From Archangium lipolyticum (GTDB lineage: Bacteria > Myxococcota > Myxococcia > Myxococcales > Myxococcaceae): a stretch of DNA of 64,000 nt. The translations under genes were made by a program, and so were the position numbers. The stretch is taken from contig NZ_JANKBZ010000003.1 in NCBI RefSeq assembly GCF_024623785.1, forward strand, positions 372,001 through 436,000, read 5' to 3'. Below, piece after piece: positions 1 to 9,200 of the stretch. A model generated the notes under the pieces. The model was not told where the DNA came from, ran no database searches, and saw only the letters and a list, made by a program, of their open reading frames with translations. Positions within the stretch are counted from its first letter, which is position 1. Every line of letters begins with the position of its first letter.

Positions 1-103
1 GCGAGCTGTGGGAATCGGACCTCGCGGCCCAGGCCCGGGACGTGATGGCCGGGTGCCGGAAGAACTGCGGAATGCTGAACTGTCACCGGAAGCAGGAGGC
101 ATC

Positions 104-895
104 ATGAGCCAGACAACACGAGGTCGTACGCTCCCCCTGTCCGTTGTCGTCCCCTGCTACGGCCGGCTGGATCTCACCCGGCGGTTGTTGTCCTCCCTGG
201 CGGCCGCGCCGGAACACTTCCAGGTGCTCCTGGTCGACGACGCCTCGCCCGAGCCTGTCGCGCGGGTCCTGGACGGCTTCGACTCCCATCTGGACATCGA
301 GTGTCTCCGCCAGCCACGAAGGCAAGGTCCCGCCGCGGCGAGGAACCGCGGCATCGCGGCGGCCCGGCATCCCTTCATCGCCTTCACGGACAACGACTGT
401 GTCGTGCGGCCTGGGTGGGCCAGGGAGTTCGCGACCCATCTTCAGGATGCCTCGCCCAAGGTCGCGGGCGTGGGGGGCCGGACGCTCGCGGTCGGCGACG
501 ACGTGTTCAGCCGCTATTACAGCTACCACAAGCTGCTCGATCCCTACCTGAACCAGGGCCGCTACCTGTATGTCGTCACGGCGAACAGTGCATTCCGGCG
601 GAGTGCCCTGGAAGAGGCAGGCGGGTTCGACGAGGACCTTCGCGAGCCCGGCGGAGAAGACCCTGGGTTGTGCTTCAAGCTCCTGGAGCGCGGCTTCGTG
701 CTGAACTACCGGCCGGAGGCGGTCGTCCACCACCATTACCGCCCCGGCCTCGTCGACTTCGCCCGGACGCTGTTCCGTTATGGCAAGGGCTGTCGGCTGC
801 AGACCGACCGTTACGTCTCGAGCCTCAATCGGCCACCCACCACCGCACCGGTGGAGATGCATTTCGGAAACCTGCCGGATGCGGAGTCAGCCTGA
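104..895 (+). CDS. Family 2 glycosyltransferase
   Basis: A 263-aa GT-A fold glycosyltransferase, probably moving a sugar from a nucleotide-sugar onto a polysaccharide or glycolipid acceptor at the cytoplasmic face of the membrane. The N-terminus LSVVVPCYGR is the typical GT2 first strand. LLVDDASPEP carries the nucleotide-binding Asp pair, FTDNDC is the DXD-like metal site, and GGEDPGLCFKL resembles the ED acceptor motif. I chose the ATG at 104 because AGGAGG lies just upstream; the frame is open back to position 8 but that part looks non-coding. There is no membrane segment. It stands alone here, so the substrate cannot be inferred. Family call is firm, specificity unknown. Confidence 0.9.
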   Translation: MSQTTRGRTLPLSVVVPCYGRLDLTRRLLSSLAAAPEHFQVLLVDDASPEPVARVLDGFDSHLDIECLRQPRRQGPAAARNRGIAAARHPFIAFTDNDCVVRPGWAREFATHLQDASPKVAGVGGRTLAVGDDVFSRYYSYHKLLDPYLNQGRYLYVVTANSAFRRSALEEAGGFDEDLREPGGEDPGLCFKLLERGFVLNYRPEAVVHHHYRPGLVDFARTLFRYGKGCRLQTDRYVSSLNRPPTTAPVEMHFGNLPDAESA

Positions 896-974
896 AGACC
901 CCACCGAGCCACCCATTCCGTAGAGAGCTGTACCCGCCGCCCGATGATGGGCGGACCAACCCGAGGAGAAGGCC

Positions 975-1151
975 ATGGCAGACAAGGACAACACGAGGAA
1001 GCCCAACGACGAGCGGTCCGACACCCTCAATCCGAACAATCCGAAGCACCAGTCCGCGCTCGACGAGCACTCGCGCCGCAAGAACCCCCAGGAGCCGGCC
1101 AACACACCTGGCACGACCCGGCCGTCCAACCCGCCGGGCAAGGGCAGATAG
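975..1151 (+). CDS. Small disordered hydrophilic protein (58 aa)
   Basis: A 58-aa reading frame starting MADKDNTRKP and ending PPGKGR, preceded by GAGGAGAAGG as a good ribosome binding site. The product is almost free of hydrophobic residues and is rich in Asn, Pro, Asp, Lys and Arg, so it should be intrinsically disordered. I do not recognise a family. Composition is unlike the shadow frames around it, and it fills the gap between the glycosyltransferase and the convergent Uma2 gene. It may be a small stress-related or nucleoid-associated protein, but nothing in the sequence proves that. Confidence 0.55.
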   Translation: MADKDNTRKPNDERSDTLNPNNPKHQSALDEHSRRKNPQEPANTPGTTRPSNPPGKGR

Positions 1152-1160
1152 GCCCCTGAC

Positions 1161-1784
1161 TCACCCGGACCAGACGAGCGCCAGCTCGAGCTCGATGGCC
1201 TCGAAGGGTTCGGCGCGGACCGTCTCCTCTCCGGAGAAGGCATGGACGAGGACCCACTGGCCCTCCGTGAGCCGGAAGATGTCGAGCGAGCGCGCGAGCG
1301 GGTCCACGTGCCACACGTGCCGCACCCCTTCGCGGGCAAAGATGCGCATCTTCTGGCCCTTGTCCCTGTTGCGCGTGCGCGCGGAGAGGACCTCGCAGAC
1401 CCAGTCCGGGGCGAGGTCGTAATGCGCCGGGGCATCCTCCCCTCCGACCGCATGGGGCAGGCGCTCGCGCCTCCACCCGGCGAGGTCCGGCACCACCTTG
1501 TCCGGGCGGGGACCGAGGTGCAGCTCTGGCTCACCGATGATGACCCACCCACCCGGACCTCCCCTGCCGAACTTGAAGGGTGCCAGGAGGATGCCGCCCA
1601 GGTTCGACGCCACGTTGGCATGGGGGCGAGCCGGTCGAGGGCTGACGTACAACTCCCCGTCGAGGATCTCCGCCACCATCTCTGGCGGAACCGCCTGGAA
1701 GGCCGCCTCGACGGACGGGGCGTTGCGCTCGGTGGACCCATTCTCGGGAGATCGACGGGTGCTCATGAGAGGAGATTTCAGCAT
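1161..1784 (-). CDS. Uma2 family (DUF820) putative endonuclease
   Basis: A 207-aa protein of the Uma2/DUF820 family, which has a PD-(D/E)XK nuclease fold and no well-established physiological role. Visible hallmarks are EILDGELYVSPRP near residue 40, the acidic VVPDLAGWRRER, and the DWVCEVLS strand followed by a basic KGQKMRIFAREGV segment. A GAGGG lies close to the ATG at 1784; an internal ATG at 1766 is the alternative. It converges with the small gene at 975. A paralogue sharing DLAGWRRER and DWVCEVLS lies near the other end of the window (59346-59948). Confidence 0.85.
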   Translation of the reverse strand: MLKSPLMSTRRSPENGSTERNAPSVEAAFQAVPPEMVAEILDGELYVSPRPARPHANVASNLGGILLAPFKFGRGGPGGWVIIGEPELHLGPRPDKVVPDLAGWRRERLPHAVGGEDAPAHYDLAPDWVCEVLSARTRNRDKGQKMRIFAREGVRHVWHVDPLARSLDIFRLTEGQWVLVHAFSGEETVRAEPFEAIELELALVWSG

Positions 1785-1860
1785 GACCCTCGATCAGAGC
1801 AATCCCGAGGCCAGGGCCGGTGCACCCCGGTCCAGAATTCGAGACGGTGGAGCGCGAGGC

Positions 1861-2328
1861 TCAGGCGGGCTTCGGCCTGGAGCGCAGGAGCCGGGTGAGC
1901 TCGCGGTCCAGGGTGGCGGCGAACTGCTGGCGATCCTGGGCGGAGAAACCACCGGGGCCGCCGGTCATCACACCGCTGTCGCGCAGCTCCTGCATGAAGT
2001 TCCGCACGGAGAGGCGCTCGGCGATGTTCTCCTCGCTGAAGAGCTCTCCGCGCGGATCGATCACCACCACGCCCTTGGGGACGAGCAGCGCGGCGAGGGG
2101 GATGTCCTGGGTGACGGCGAGATCCCCGGCCTGGGCCGAGGAGGCGATGTAGCCGTCCGCCACGTCCAGCCCGGCGCCCACCTGCACCGTGGAGACGAGC
2201 TCCGAGCGGGGCAGCGACAGGCGCTTGTTGGCCACGAAGACGGTGGACACCCCCAGGCGCTGAGAGGCCCTCAGGAGGATGTCCCGTACCGGCCCCGGAC
2301 ATGCATCGGCGTCGACCCAGATCTTCAT
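1861..2328 (-). CDS. YaiI/YqxD (UPF0178, DUF188) family protein
   Basis: A 155-aa protein of the conserved UPF0178 family. The N-terminus MKIWVDADACPGPVRDILL is the family signature, an acidic Asp cluster resembling the active site of PIN-like nucleases. Further family blocks are VTQDIPLAALLVPKGVVVIDPRG and GGPGGFSAQDR near the C-terminus. The usual length is about 150 residues, which fixes the start at the internal ATG at 2328 rather than upstream in-frame codons. The biochemical activity of the family is not settled; the fold suggests a metal-dependent nuclease. Monocistronic here. Confidence 0.9.
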   Translation of the reverse strand: MKIWVDADACPGPVRDILLRASQRLGVSTVFVANKRLSLPRSELVSTVQVGAGLDVADGYIASSAQAGDLAVTQDIPLAALLVPKGVVVIDPRGELFSEENIAERLSVRNFMQELRDSGVMTGGPGGFSAQDRQQFAATLDRELTRLLRSRPKPA

Positions 2329-2580
2329 GCGGCCGGGCATCCTCGCAGAAGGAGCGCGGGGGGACACGGGATCTCCGCAATCAGTGAGCAGGCGGCCGAG
2401 CCCTTGTGGTAGACGGCACCGGCACGCGCTCGCCAGGCAGGCAGGTGAGCGTCAGGAGACGTCGTCACCGCCGGGCGGGCAGGTCCGCTCCGCATGCAAG
2501 AGCACGTGCGCAACCCCATCATCAGCCAGGTGTGGCAGGAGTCCCCTTCCCCCTCGCTGCCACGCCCGAGGAGGGCATCC

Positions 2581-3063
2581 ATGGAAATCGCGAAGGACAG
2601 CGTCGTCTCCATCGAGTACCGGCTGCATCTGGGAGACGGGAAGACCATCGACGAGAGTGACGAGGGCGATCCGCTCGTCTACCTGCATGGCCACGAGCAG
2701 ATCGTCCCAGGGCTGGAGAAGGCGCTCGCGGGCAAGAAGGTGGGCGATTCCCTGAAGGTCCAGGTCACTCCCGAGGAGGGCTACGGGGAGTACGATCCGG
2801 ATGGCGTGGAGGAGGTTCCGCGCGAGGACTTCCCGCCGGACATGGAGCTGGAGGCGGGCGGCATCGTGAGCGCCACGGATGACGAGGGCGACGATGTGGA
2901 CTTCCTCGTGAAGGAGGTGCGCCCCAACACGGTGGTGGTGGACTTCAACCACCCGCTGGCGGGCAAGACGCTCCACTTCGAGGTGACGGTGCGCGAGGTG
3001 CGCAAGGCCACCGAGGAGGAGCTCGAGCACGGCCACGCGCACGGCCCCGGCGACGAGCACTGA
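2581..3063 (+). CDS. slyD: SlyD-like FKBP-type peptidyl-prolyl cis-trans isomerase
   Basis: A 160-aa cytoplasmic FKBP-type prolyl isomerase with SlyD architecture. The FKBP strands around IVPGLEKALAGKKVGD (residues 43-58) are interrupted by the insert-in-flap chaperone domain, visible as PEEGYGEYDPDGVEEV onward. A short histidine-bearing tail (HGHAHGPGDEH) is a reduced form of the nickel-binding tail of enterobacterial SlyD. The start at 2581 follows CGAGGAGGG and matches family length. Expected role is proline isomerisation and folding of nascent proteins, possibly with metal binding. It is followed 37 bp later by an antiporter gene, which may be cotranscribed. Confidence 0.88.
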   Translation: MEIAKDSVVSIEYRLHLGDGKTIDESDEGDPLVYLHGHEQIVPGLEKALAGKKVGDSLKVQVTPEEGYGEYDPDGVEEVPREDFPPDMELEAGGIVSATDDEGDDVDFLVKEVRPNTVVVDFNHPLAGKTLHFEVTVREVRKATEEELEHGHAHGPGDEH

Positions 3064-3100
3064 GCCGGACGTCCACCCCGCGGGGAGAGCCGCTGGCCTC

Positions 3101-4414
3101 ATGCAGATCGTGATCTGGTTCATCGTGGTCGGCGTGCTGCTCATCGCCATGGCGCTCGGGAGCTCCGTCCTCAAGCGCCTGCCCCTGTCCACCTCGCTGC
3201 TCTACCTGGTGGTGGGCTTCGTCCTGGGAAAGCTCGGCCTCGGGCGGCTGGAAGCCCAGGTGCAGACGAAGTTCCTCGAGCACCTCACCGAGGTGGCGGT
3301 CATCGTCTCCCTCTTCACCGCGGGCCTGAAGCTGCGGGCGCCCCTGCGAGACCCGCAGTGGCGCATCGCCGTGCGGCTCGCCTCGCTGGCCATGGTGCTC
3401 ACCATCGGGCTCGTGACCGCCGCGGGCGTCTGGCTGCTGGGCCTGCCCCTGGGCGCGGCCATCCTCCTGGGCGCGGTGCTCGCCCCGACGGATCCGGTGC
3501 TCGCCTCGGACGTGCAGATGGAGCACCCCTTCCAGCGGGATGCCCTCCGCTTCGGGCTCACCGGCGAGGCGGGCTTCAATGACGGCACGGCCTTTCCCTT
3601 CGTGATGCTCGGCCTGGGGCTGCTCGGGCTGCACCCGCTGGGCGAGAACCTGTGGCGCTGGGTGGTGGTGGACCTCGTCTGGGCGGTGGTGGCGGGGCTC
3701 GGCGTGGGCACCGCGCTGGGCAATGCCGTCGGGCGGCTCGTCCTCTACCTGCGGCGCACCCATCGCGAGGCCGTGGGGCTCGACGACTTCCTCGCCCTGG
3801 GCCTCATCGCGCTCTCCTACGGGGTGGCGCTGCTGCTGCACGCCTATGGCTTCCTCGCGGTGTTCGCCGCCGGGCTCGCGCTGCGGCGCATCGAGAAGAA
3901 GTCCAACCACGGCAAGCCCCCCGAGGCCGTGGAGCAGGCCGCGCGCGGCGGCATCCACCCGGAAGCCGCCATCCACCCGGAGCACGCCCCCGCCTACATG
4001 GCCAACGCGGTGCTCAACTTCAACGAGCAGATCGAGCGCCTGGGCGAGGTGAGCCTCGTGGTCATCCTCGGCATCCTGCTCGCGAGCGTCCCGCTGCCCC
4101 CGGAGGCGCTCTGGTTCACGCCCCTGCTCTTCCTCGCCATCCGCCCCGCCTCCGTGTTCCTCACGCTCCTGGGCTCCAGCACCTCCTCCGCCCAGCGCGG
4201 GTTGATGGGCTGGTTCGGCATCCGCGGCATCGGCTCGCTCTACTACCTCTTCTATGCCCTCAACCACGGCGTGCGGGGCGCGCTGGCGCACCAGCTCGTC
4301 GCGCTCGTGCTCACCGTGGTGGCCGTGTCCATCGTCGTGCATGGCATCTCGGTGACGCCCCTGATGCAGCTCTACGAGCGCCACCACGCGCAGGAAGGCT
4401 CCACGCCGGGATGA
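3101..4414 (+). CDS. CPA1-type cation:proton antiporter
   Basis: A 437-aa polytopic inner-membrane protein of the monovalent cation:proton antiporter family (NhaP/CPA1-like). About a dozen hydrophobic segments run through it. The ion-binding motifs are visible as LAPTDPVLASDV (the TDP motif) and GEAGFNDGTAFPF (the ND motif). A hydrophilic cytoplasmic loop of about 50 residues, rich in His and charged residues (KKSNHGKPPEAVE), lies before the last helices. The start ATG at 3101 directly precedes a hydrophobic helix. It likely exchanges Na+ or K+ for protons in pH and ion homeostasis. Cation preference cannot be told. Confidence 0.88.
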   Translation: MQIVIWFIVVGVLLIAMALGSSVLKRLPLSTSLLYLVVGFVLGKLGLGRLEAQVQTKFLEHLTEVAVIVSLFTAGLKLRAPLRDPQWRIAVRLASLAMVLTIGLVTAAGVWLLGLPLGAAILLGAVLAPTDPVLASDVQMEHPFQRDALRFGLTGEAGFNDGTAFPFVMLGLGLLGLHPLGENLWRWVVVDLVWAVVAGLGVGTALGNAVGRLVLYLRRTHREAVGLDDFLALGLIALSYGVALLLHAYGFLAVFAAGLALRRIEKKSNHGKPPEAVEQAARGGIHPEAAIHPEHAPAYMANAVLNFNEQIERLGEVSLVVILGILLASVPLPPEALWFTPLLFLAIRPASVFLTLLGSSTSSAQRGLMGWFGIRGIGSLYYLFYALNHGVRGALAHQLVALVLTVVAVSIVVHGISVTPLMQLYERHHAQEGSTPG

Positions 4415-4416
4415 GC

Positions 4417-4863
4417 TCAGGCGGTGCGCTGGGAGAGCGAGGAGAGATGCTGCCGCACGCGCTCGGCCTCGGCCTTGAAGCCGGTGCTCTCCATCCGCTC
4501 CGCGATCCACACCAACGCCGAGCCCATGTCCGCGACGGAGACATGCGGGACGTGCTGGGGCCGGACATGGAAATAGAGGCTCATGGCCACCCGCACGAAG
4601 GGCGAGGTGACGATGAAGACCGTTCCGCGCCCCCACGTCCGTTCCAGCTCATCGTGCGTCCGGCTCCACTCCACCTGCCGCTGGCGCTGCGCGCTGTTCG
4701 GCAAGCCGGACTGGCTCGTGTCGACGATGCTGAAGTAGGGCTCCCTGCGATTCAGGACGCCGGCCAGCTGCTCGAGGAACTTCTCGTATTCCACATCCGT
4801 CGAGGTCCCCGACAGATGGATGACGAGCAGCGGCCAGAGCGAATCGTCGAGGGTGAAGGGCAT
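4417..4863 (-). CDS. STAS/SpoIIAA-like conserved protein of unknown function
   Basis: A 148-aa cytoplasmic protein starting MPFTLDDSLWPLLVIHLSG. The opening strand, then YEKFLEQLAGVL and FSIVDTSQSG, recall the STAS/SpoIIAA-like fold with its nucleotide-binding loop, but the match is loose. The second half (VFIVTSPFVRVAMSLYFHV) contains another strand-helix pair. No catalytic motif is evident. It is convergent with the antiporter, separated by only 2 bp. I recognise this as a type of myxobacterial conserved protein rather than a defined enzyme. Confidence 0.6.
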   Translation of the reverse strand: MPFTLDDSLWPLLVIHLSGTSTDVEYEKFLEQLAGVLNRREPYFSIVDTSQSGLPNSAQRQRQVEWSRTHDELERTWGRGTVFIVTSPFVRVAMSLYFHVRPQHVPHVSVADMGSALVWIAERMESTGFKAEAERVRQHLSSLSQRTA

Positions 4864-4968
4864 GCGCCTTCCTCATCGTCTCCATCCTAGGGAGAAGGCG
4901 GGAGCGCGAAGAGCGACCATGAGTCCCGACTTCTCACACCAGGAGAAGAGACCCTTCGTGAAGTTGGT

Positions 4969-5007
4969 GTTGAAACATGTTGGCGATTCCCGCTACCATG
5001 TTTTCAC
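4969..5007. promoter_or_regulatory. Inverted repeat in the divergent intergenic region
   Basis: The 307-bp gap 4864-5170 separates two divergent genes and is less GC-rich than its surroundings. Inside it, GTTGAAACATG (4969-4979) and CATGTTTTCAC (4997-5007) form an imperfect 11-bp inverted repeat with a 17-bp spacer. This could be an operator or a transcript hairpin upstream of the chalcone-isomerase-fold gene. Nothing else was recognised in the gap. Confidence 0.25.
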
Positions 5008-5170
5008 CGGAATCCTTCGTTTCGGAATGGCGAGGGATGGCGATCGTGAAGGCGCTGCTCGGCATCTGACAGGAGCGGAGGCCTCGAGCGACGGAGGTGC
5101 TGGCTGAGTGGCGCCTCCATTCACACCTTTCCCCGGTTATCGGGTTGGGATGGTGCGGAGGGCCAGACGG

Positions 5171-5719
5171 ATGGCACGGAGTGGGTGGTGGGCGGGGGGA
5201 TGGGGACTCGTGGTGGGGCTGCTCCTCACGGCGGGTGTGGCGGAGGCCCGGGAGCTGGCGGGAGTGCGGGTGCCGGACTCGCTGACGCTGGAAGGACGGC
5301 GCGTCTCGCTGGCGCACATGGAGCTCAAGGAGAAGCTCTTCTTCAAGGTCTACATCTGGTCGCTGTACCTGGAGCAGGTCTCGCCCAAGCAGTCCGAGGT
5401 CGTCTCCGCCAACTGCGTCAAACGGCTCCAGTTCCGCTTCCTGCGTGACGTGCGGAGGGATCAGCTCGTGGAGGCCTTCCGCGAGGGACTGGCCTCCAAC
5501 CCCGCGCTGCGGAACACGCCGCTGAGAGATCACCTGGAGCAGCTGCTCGCCTCGCTGAGGGACGTCCCCGAGGGAGGAGAGCTCGTCCTCACCTACGTTC
5601 CCGGTGGAGGGCTCCACGTGAGCGGTGAGGCTTCCCATGGCCTCACCATTCCCGGCAAGCCCTTCGCGGACGCGCTCTTCGTCTCCTGGCTGGAGACGCA
5701 CCCCATCTTCTCGCGCTGA
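5171..5719 (+). CDS. Periplasmic chalcone-isomerase-fold protein
   Basis: A 182-aa secreted protein. The start at 5171 has GGAGGG 8 bp upstream and gives a clean signal peptide (MARSGWW, hydrophobic GLVVGLLLT, cleavage after VAEA); in-frame ATGs at 5108 and 5150 have no such site. The mature part begins RELAGVRVPDSLTLEGRRVS and continues FFKVYIWSLYLEQ and LRDVRRDQLVEAFREGL, the pattern of bacterial chalcone-isomerase-like (CHI_like, fatty-acid-binding fold) proteins. Bacterial members lack the plant flavonoid role; lipid or fatty-acid binding is the usual guess. No operon partner. Confidence 0.75.
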   Translation: MARSGWWAGGWGLVVGLLLTAGVAEARELAGVRVPDSLTLEGRRVSLAHMELKEKLFFKVYIWSLYLEQVSPKQSEVVSANCVKRLQFRFLRDVRRDQLVEAFREGLASNPALRNTPLRDHLEQLLASLRDVPEGGELVLTYVPGGGLHVSGEASHGLTIPGKPFADALFVSWLETHPIFSR

Positions 5720-5845
5720 GGATCGGAGCACCCCAGCCGAATCACCCTCGCCTCTGCGGGCCCGCGGGCGAGCAGCTCCAACACGGGCGCCCCCGGGCTC
5801 TCACGACACCCGGGTGAGGCTCGGCATGGGCGGCCAGGGTATGGC

Positions 5846-6075
5846 TCACGTGAAGACCGTACATCCACGCCGCTCGAGTCGCTCGAGCCACGCGGGAAGG
5901 GACGACAGCCGGTTGCGGCGCGCGTCCTCTCGAGGCTCGTGGGGAAGGCGGTGAGCCGACTGGCGCCTTCGGCCTCGCTGTCGAGCCGGTCCCGTGTCAC
6001 GACAGGAAGGGATTGCCCGTCAGCCAGGAGACCGGTGTGCCGGAGCAGGGCCTCGAAATCGTTCAGGGTGGGCAT
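5846..6075 (-). pseudogene. Frameshifted leucine-rich-repeat protein remnant
   Basis: From the ATG at 6075 the minus strand encodes MPTLNDFEALLRHTGLL, then SRLTAFPTSLER in one frame. The shifted frame, starting from the same stretch, reads EDARRNRLSSLPAWLERLER and ends at a stop at 5846. Both halves look like pieces of one leucine-rich repeat, so a single-base shift near 5930 seems to have broken a short protein of about 75 residues. The remaining 5720-5845 holds only GC-rich inverted repeats and no recognisable gene. An alternative is that the C-terminal resemblance is chance. The next gene upstream is divergent. Confidence 0.4.
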
Positions 6076-6153
6076 GGGGGAGCGTTAGAGTCCACTTGCA
6101 CTGCGTCCGCAACCAGTTGGGTCACTACTCCCCGTTGGTTGAATCTCGCCCGA

Positions 6154-6168
6154 ACGTTTCCCTAACGT
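6154..6168. promoter_or_regulatory. Palindrome upstream of the cyclase gene
   Basis: ACGTT-TCCCT-AACGT is a perfect 5+5 bp inverted repeat 34 bp upstream of the cyclase start codon, in an AT-richer patch that also has TTGAAT and TAGAAT hexamers. It is a candidate regulator site for the cyclase gene. The repeat is short and only suggestive. Confidence 0.25.
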
Positions 6169-6202
6169 AGAATATGGAAAGCATGGCGGTGCCGAAACGA
6201 CG

Positions 6203-9200
6203 ATGAGAAACGAACGCGACCTGCTCCTGCGGGCGATCGCCATGCTGGAGCAACAGCGCCCCACCCTGGGCGACGAGGCCATCGAGGCCGCGCTGGTGGC
6301 GTTGCGCGCACGGATCGCGGCGTTGGCCTCCCAGGTGCCCCTGGAGCGCCGCCACGTCACGGTGCTCTTCGGCGATCTCTGTGGCTTCACCGCCATGAGC
6401 GAGCGCATGGACCCGGAGGACGTCAGCGAGCTGATGAACGCCCTCTGGGAGCGCGTGGACGCGGCCATCGTCCGGCACGGGGGGCGGATCGACAAGCACA
6501 TCGGTGATGCGGTGATGGCGCTCTGGGGCGCGGGCGGAGCGCGCGAGGACGATCCGGAGCAGGCGCTCCACGCCGCCCTGGACATCCAGGCCCAGCTCTC
6601 CTCCTTCCTCGCCGGTCCCCCCGAGGGCCTGCGCATGCGCATCGGCGTCCATACGGGCCCGGTGCTCCTGGGCGTGGTGGGCACGCTCGGGGAGCTCACG
6701 GTGATGGGCGACACCGTCAACACGGCCAGCCGCCTGGAGCAGGCCGCGGCCGAGGGCACCATCCTCATCTCGCACGGCACGTACCGCCACGTGAGCGGGG
6801 CCTTCGACGTCGAGCCCCAGCCTCCCTTGCGCGTCAAGGGCAAGCAGGAGCCGCTCCTGGTGTACCGGGTGACGGCGGCCCGGCCGCACGCCTTCCGCCG
6901 GCAGGGCCGGGGCCTGGAGGGCATCTGGTCCCGGCTGGTGGGCCGCGAGGAGGAGTCCCGCCGCCTGCGCGACGCCCTGTCCGCGGCGCTCTCCGGGGCC
7001 GGTTGTCAGCGGGTGACGCTCACCGGCGAGGCCGGCATGGGCAAGTCGCGGCTGCTCGGGGAGTTCGAGACCTGGCTCGAGTCCCTGCCCCAGCCGCCCC
7101 GGTGCCTGCGAGGGCGCGCCAGCCCGGAGATGCGCAGGCACCCCAACGCCCTGCTGCGGGATCTCTTCTCCTTCCACCTGCAGCTCCAGGAGAGCGATCC
7201 CCCCAGCGTGGTGCGCGACCGGATGGAGGATGCCTTCCGCGAGGCGCTCGGCCCCGAGGACGCGAGCCGCAGCCGCGCCCACCTCGCCGGCTCCCTGCTC
7301 GGCTTCGACTTCAGCGACAGCCCCCATGTGAAGGGCACCCCGACGGACGAGCAGAGCCGCCGGGCCCGGGGCCTCGCCGCCCTCAGCGAGTACTTCCGGG
7401 CCCTGCTGAGCCGCGAGCCCATGGTCCTCTTCCTGGAGGACATCCACTGGGCCGATGACAGCGCGCTGGATCTGCTGGAGCGCCTGCTCCAGACGCTGGC
7501 GCCCGAGCGGCTCCTCGTGCTCTGCACGGCCAGGCCCGAGCTCTTCGAGCGGCGGCCCGAATGGGATCTGGATCCCGCCCACCTCCGGCTCGAGCTGCGG
7601 CCCCTGTCTCCGGCGGACAGCCACCGGCTGGTGGCGGAGCTGCTGCGCAAGGTGGAGGACATCCCCCCCGCCCTCCACGAGCTCGTCGTCAGCCGCGCCG
7701 AGGGCAACCCGTTCTACCTGGAGGAGCTGATCCAGATGCTCCTCGAGGAGGGCGTCATCCTCGAGGAGGGCGAGCGCTGGCGCGTGGAGCCGGGACGGCT
7801 CACCTCGCTCAAGGTGCCCTCGACGTTGAGCGGCGTCCTCCAGGCCCGGCTGGACAGCCTTCCCGTCCACGAGCGGGAGATCCTCCAACGGGCCTCGGTG
7901 GTGGGCCGCATCTTCTGGGACGAGGCGCTCGCGAGCATGGGACGGGAGGGGGCCGCGCCCATCGCGGTCCACGAGGCCCTGCTCGCCCTGCAGGAGCGGG
8001 AGCTCATCTTCGAGCAGTCGAGCCCCGCCTTCGCGGGCACGCGCGAGTACATCTTCAAGCACGCCATCGTCCGCGAGGTGGCTTACGAGACCGTGCTCAA
8101 GCGCGAGCGGCGCGCCTTCCACGGGCGCATCGCCGAGTGGCTGCTGGCGCGCGGAGGCGAGCGCTCACGGGAGCACCTCGGGCTGATCGCGGATCACCTG
8201 GAGGCCTCGGGACAGTCGGTGCGGGCGGCGGTCTACCTGCGGCGTGCGGGAGAGGAGGCGCTGGTGCTGTTCGCCAACGCGGAGGCGCGCTCGTTCCTGG
8301 AGCGGGCCCTGGCGCTGACGCCCGAGACGGACCAGGCCGAGCGCTACGCCATCGTGGCGGCGCGCGAGAAGGTCCACGCCGTCATGGGCGAGCGCCGGGC
8401 GCAGCGGCGGGACCTGGAGATGATGGAGGTGCTGGCCGACATCCTCGGAGATCCGCGGCGGCAGGCCGAGGCCGCCCTGCGCCGGGCGCTCTACGCCTCG
8501 GAAGTCGGGGAGCTGGCGTCGGGCGTGGAGGCGGTGCGCAAGGCCATCCGGCTGTCCCAGGAGACGGGAGACGTGGCCAGCGAGGCGCTCGGCCACCTGC
8601 GGTGGGGACGGATGTTGAGACACCACCAGGGAGACTTCGTGGGCGCCCGCAACCACTTCGAGCGCAGCCTGGTGCTGGCGGAGTCGGCGAGGCTGGCGCA
8701 CCTGGAGGTGGAGAACCTGCTCAACCTCAGCGCGGTCATCCACGAGACGGGAGACATGGCGACGAGCCTCGCCTACATCCAGCGGGTGCTGCCCTTCTGC
8801 CGGGCGATGGAGGATCGCTGGCTGGAGTTCTCGGCGCTGCGACACCTCGCGTACGTGCGCAAGAGCCTGGGGCAGTACGTCGAGGCCCAGGTCGACTTCG
8901 AGCAGACGCTCCAGTTCAGCCGGGTGATTGGCTACCGGTTCTGGGAGTGCGTGGACCGCTGCAACCTGGCGCTGCTGCACTATTTCCAGGGGCATGCCTC
9001 CACCGCGCTGGAGCTGGCGGATCAGGCCTTGCGCATCGGCCAGGAGATCGGCAGCACGCGGTACCAGGGCTTCGCGTGGATGACCCGGGGCCATGCGCTG
9101 GCCGCCCTGGAACAAGCCCCGGAGGCCCGCGAGGCCTACCTGCGGGCCCGGAGCATCCGGGTGGCGGCGCGGCTGCCGCACCTGGAAATGGAGTCCGTCG

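Noticed and set aside
83-862. Long minus-strand open frames opposite the glycosyltransferase, and similar long frames opposite most large genes.
   Set aside because: High GC makes antisense frames open; they lack ribosome sites and recognisable motifs, and codon-position bias fits the annotated strand.
2329-2580. 252-bp gap before the FKBP gene, searched for a small gene or RNA.
   Set aside because: Only shadow frames and ordinary GC-rich DNA; no RNA fold or start with a ribosome site other than that of the FKBP gene.
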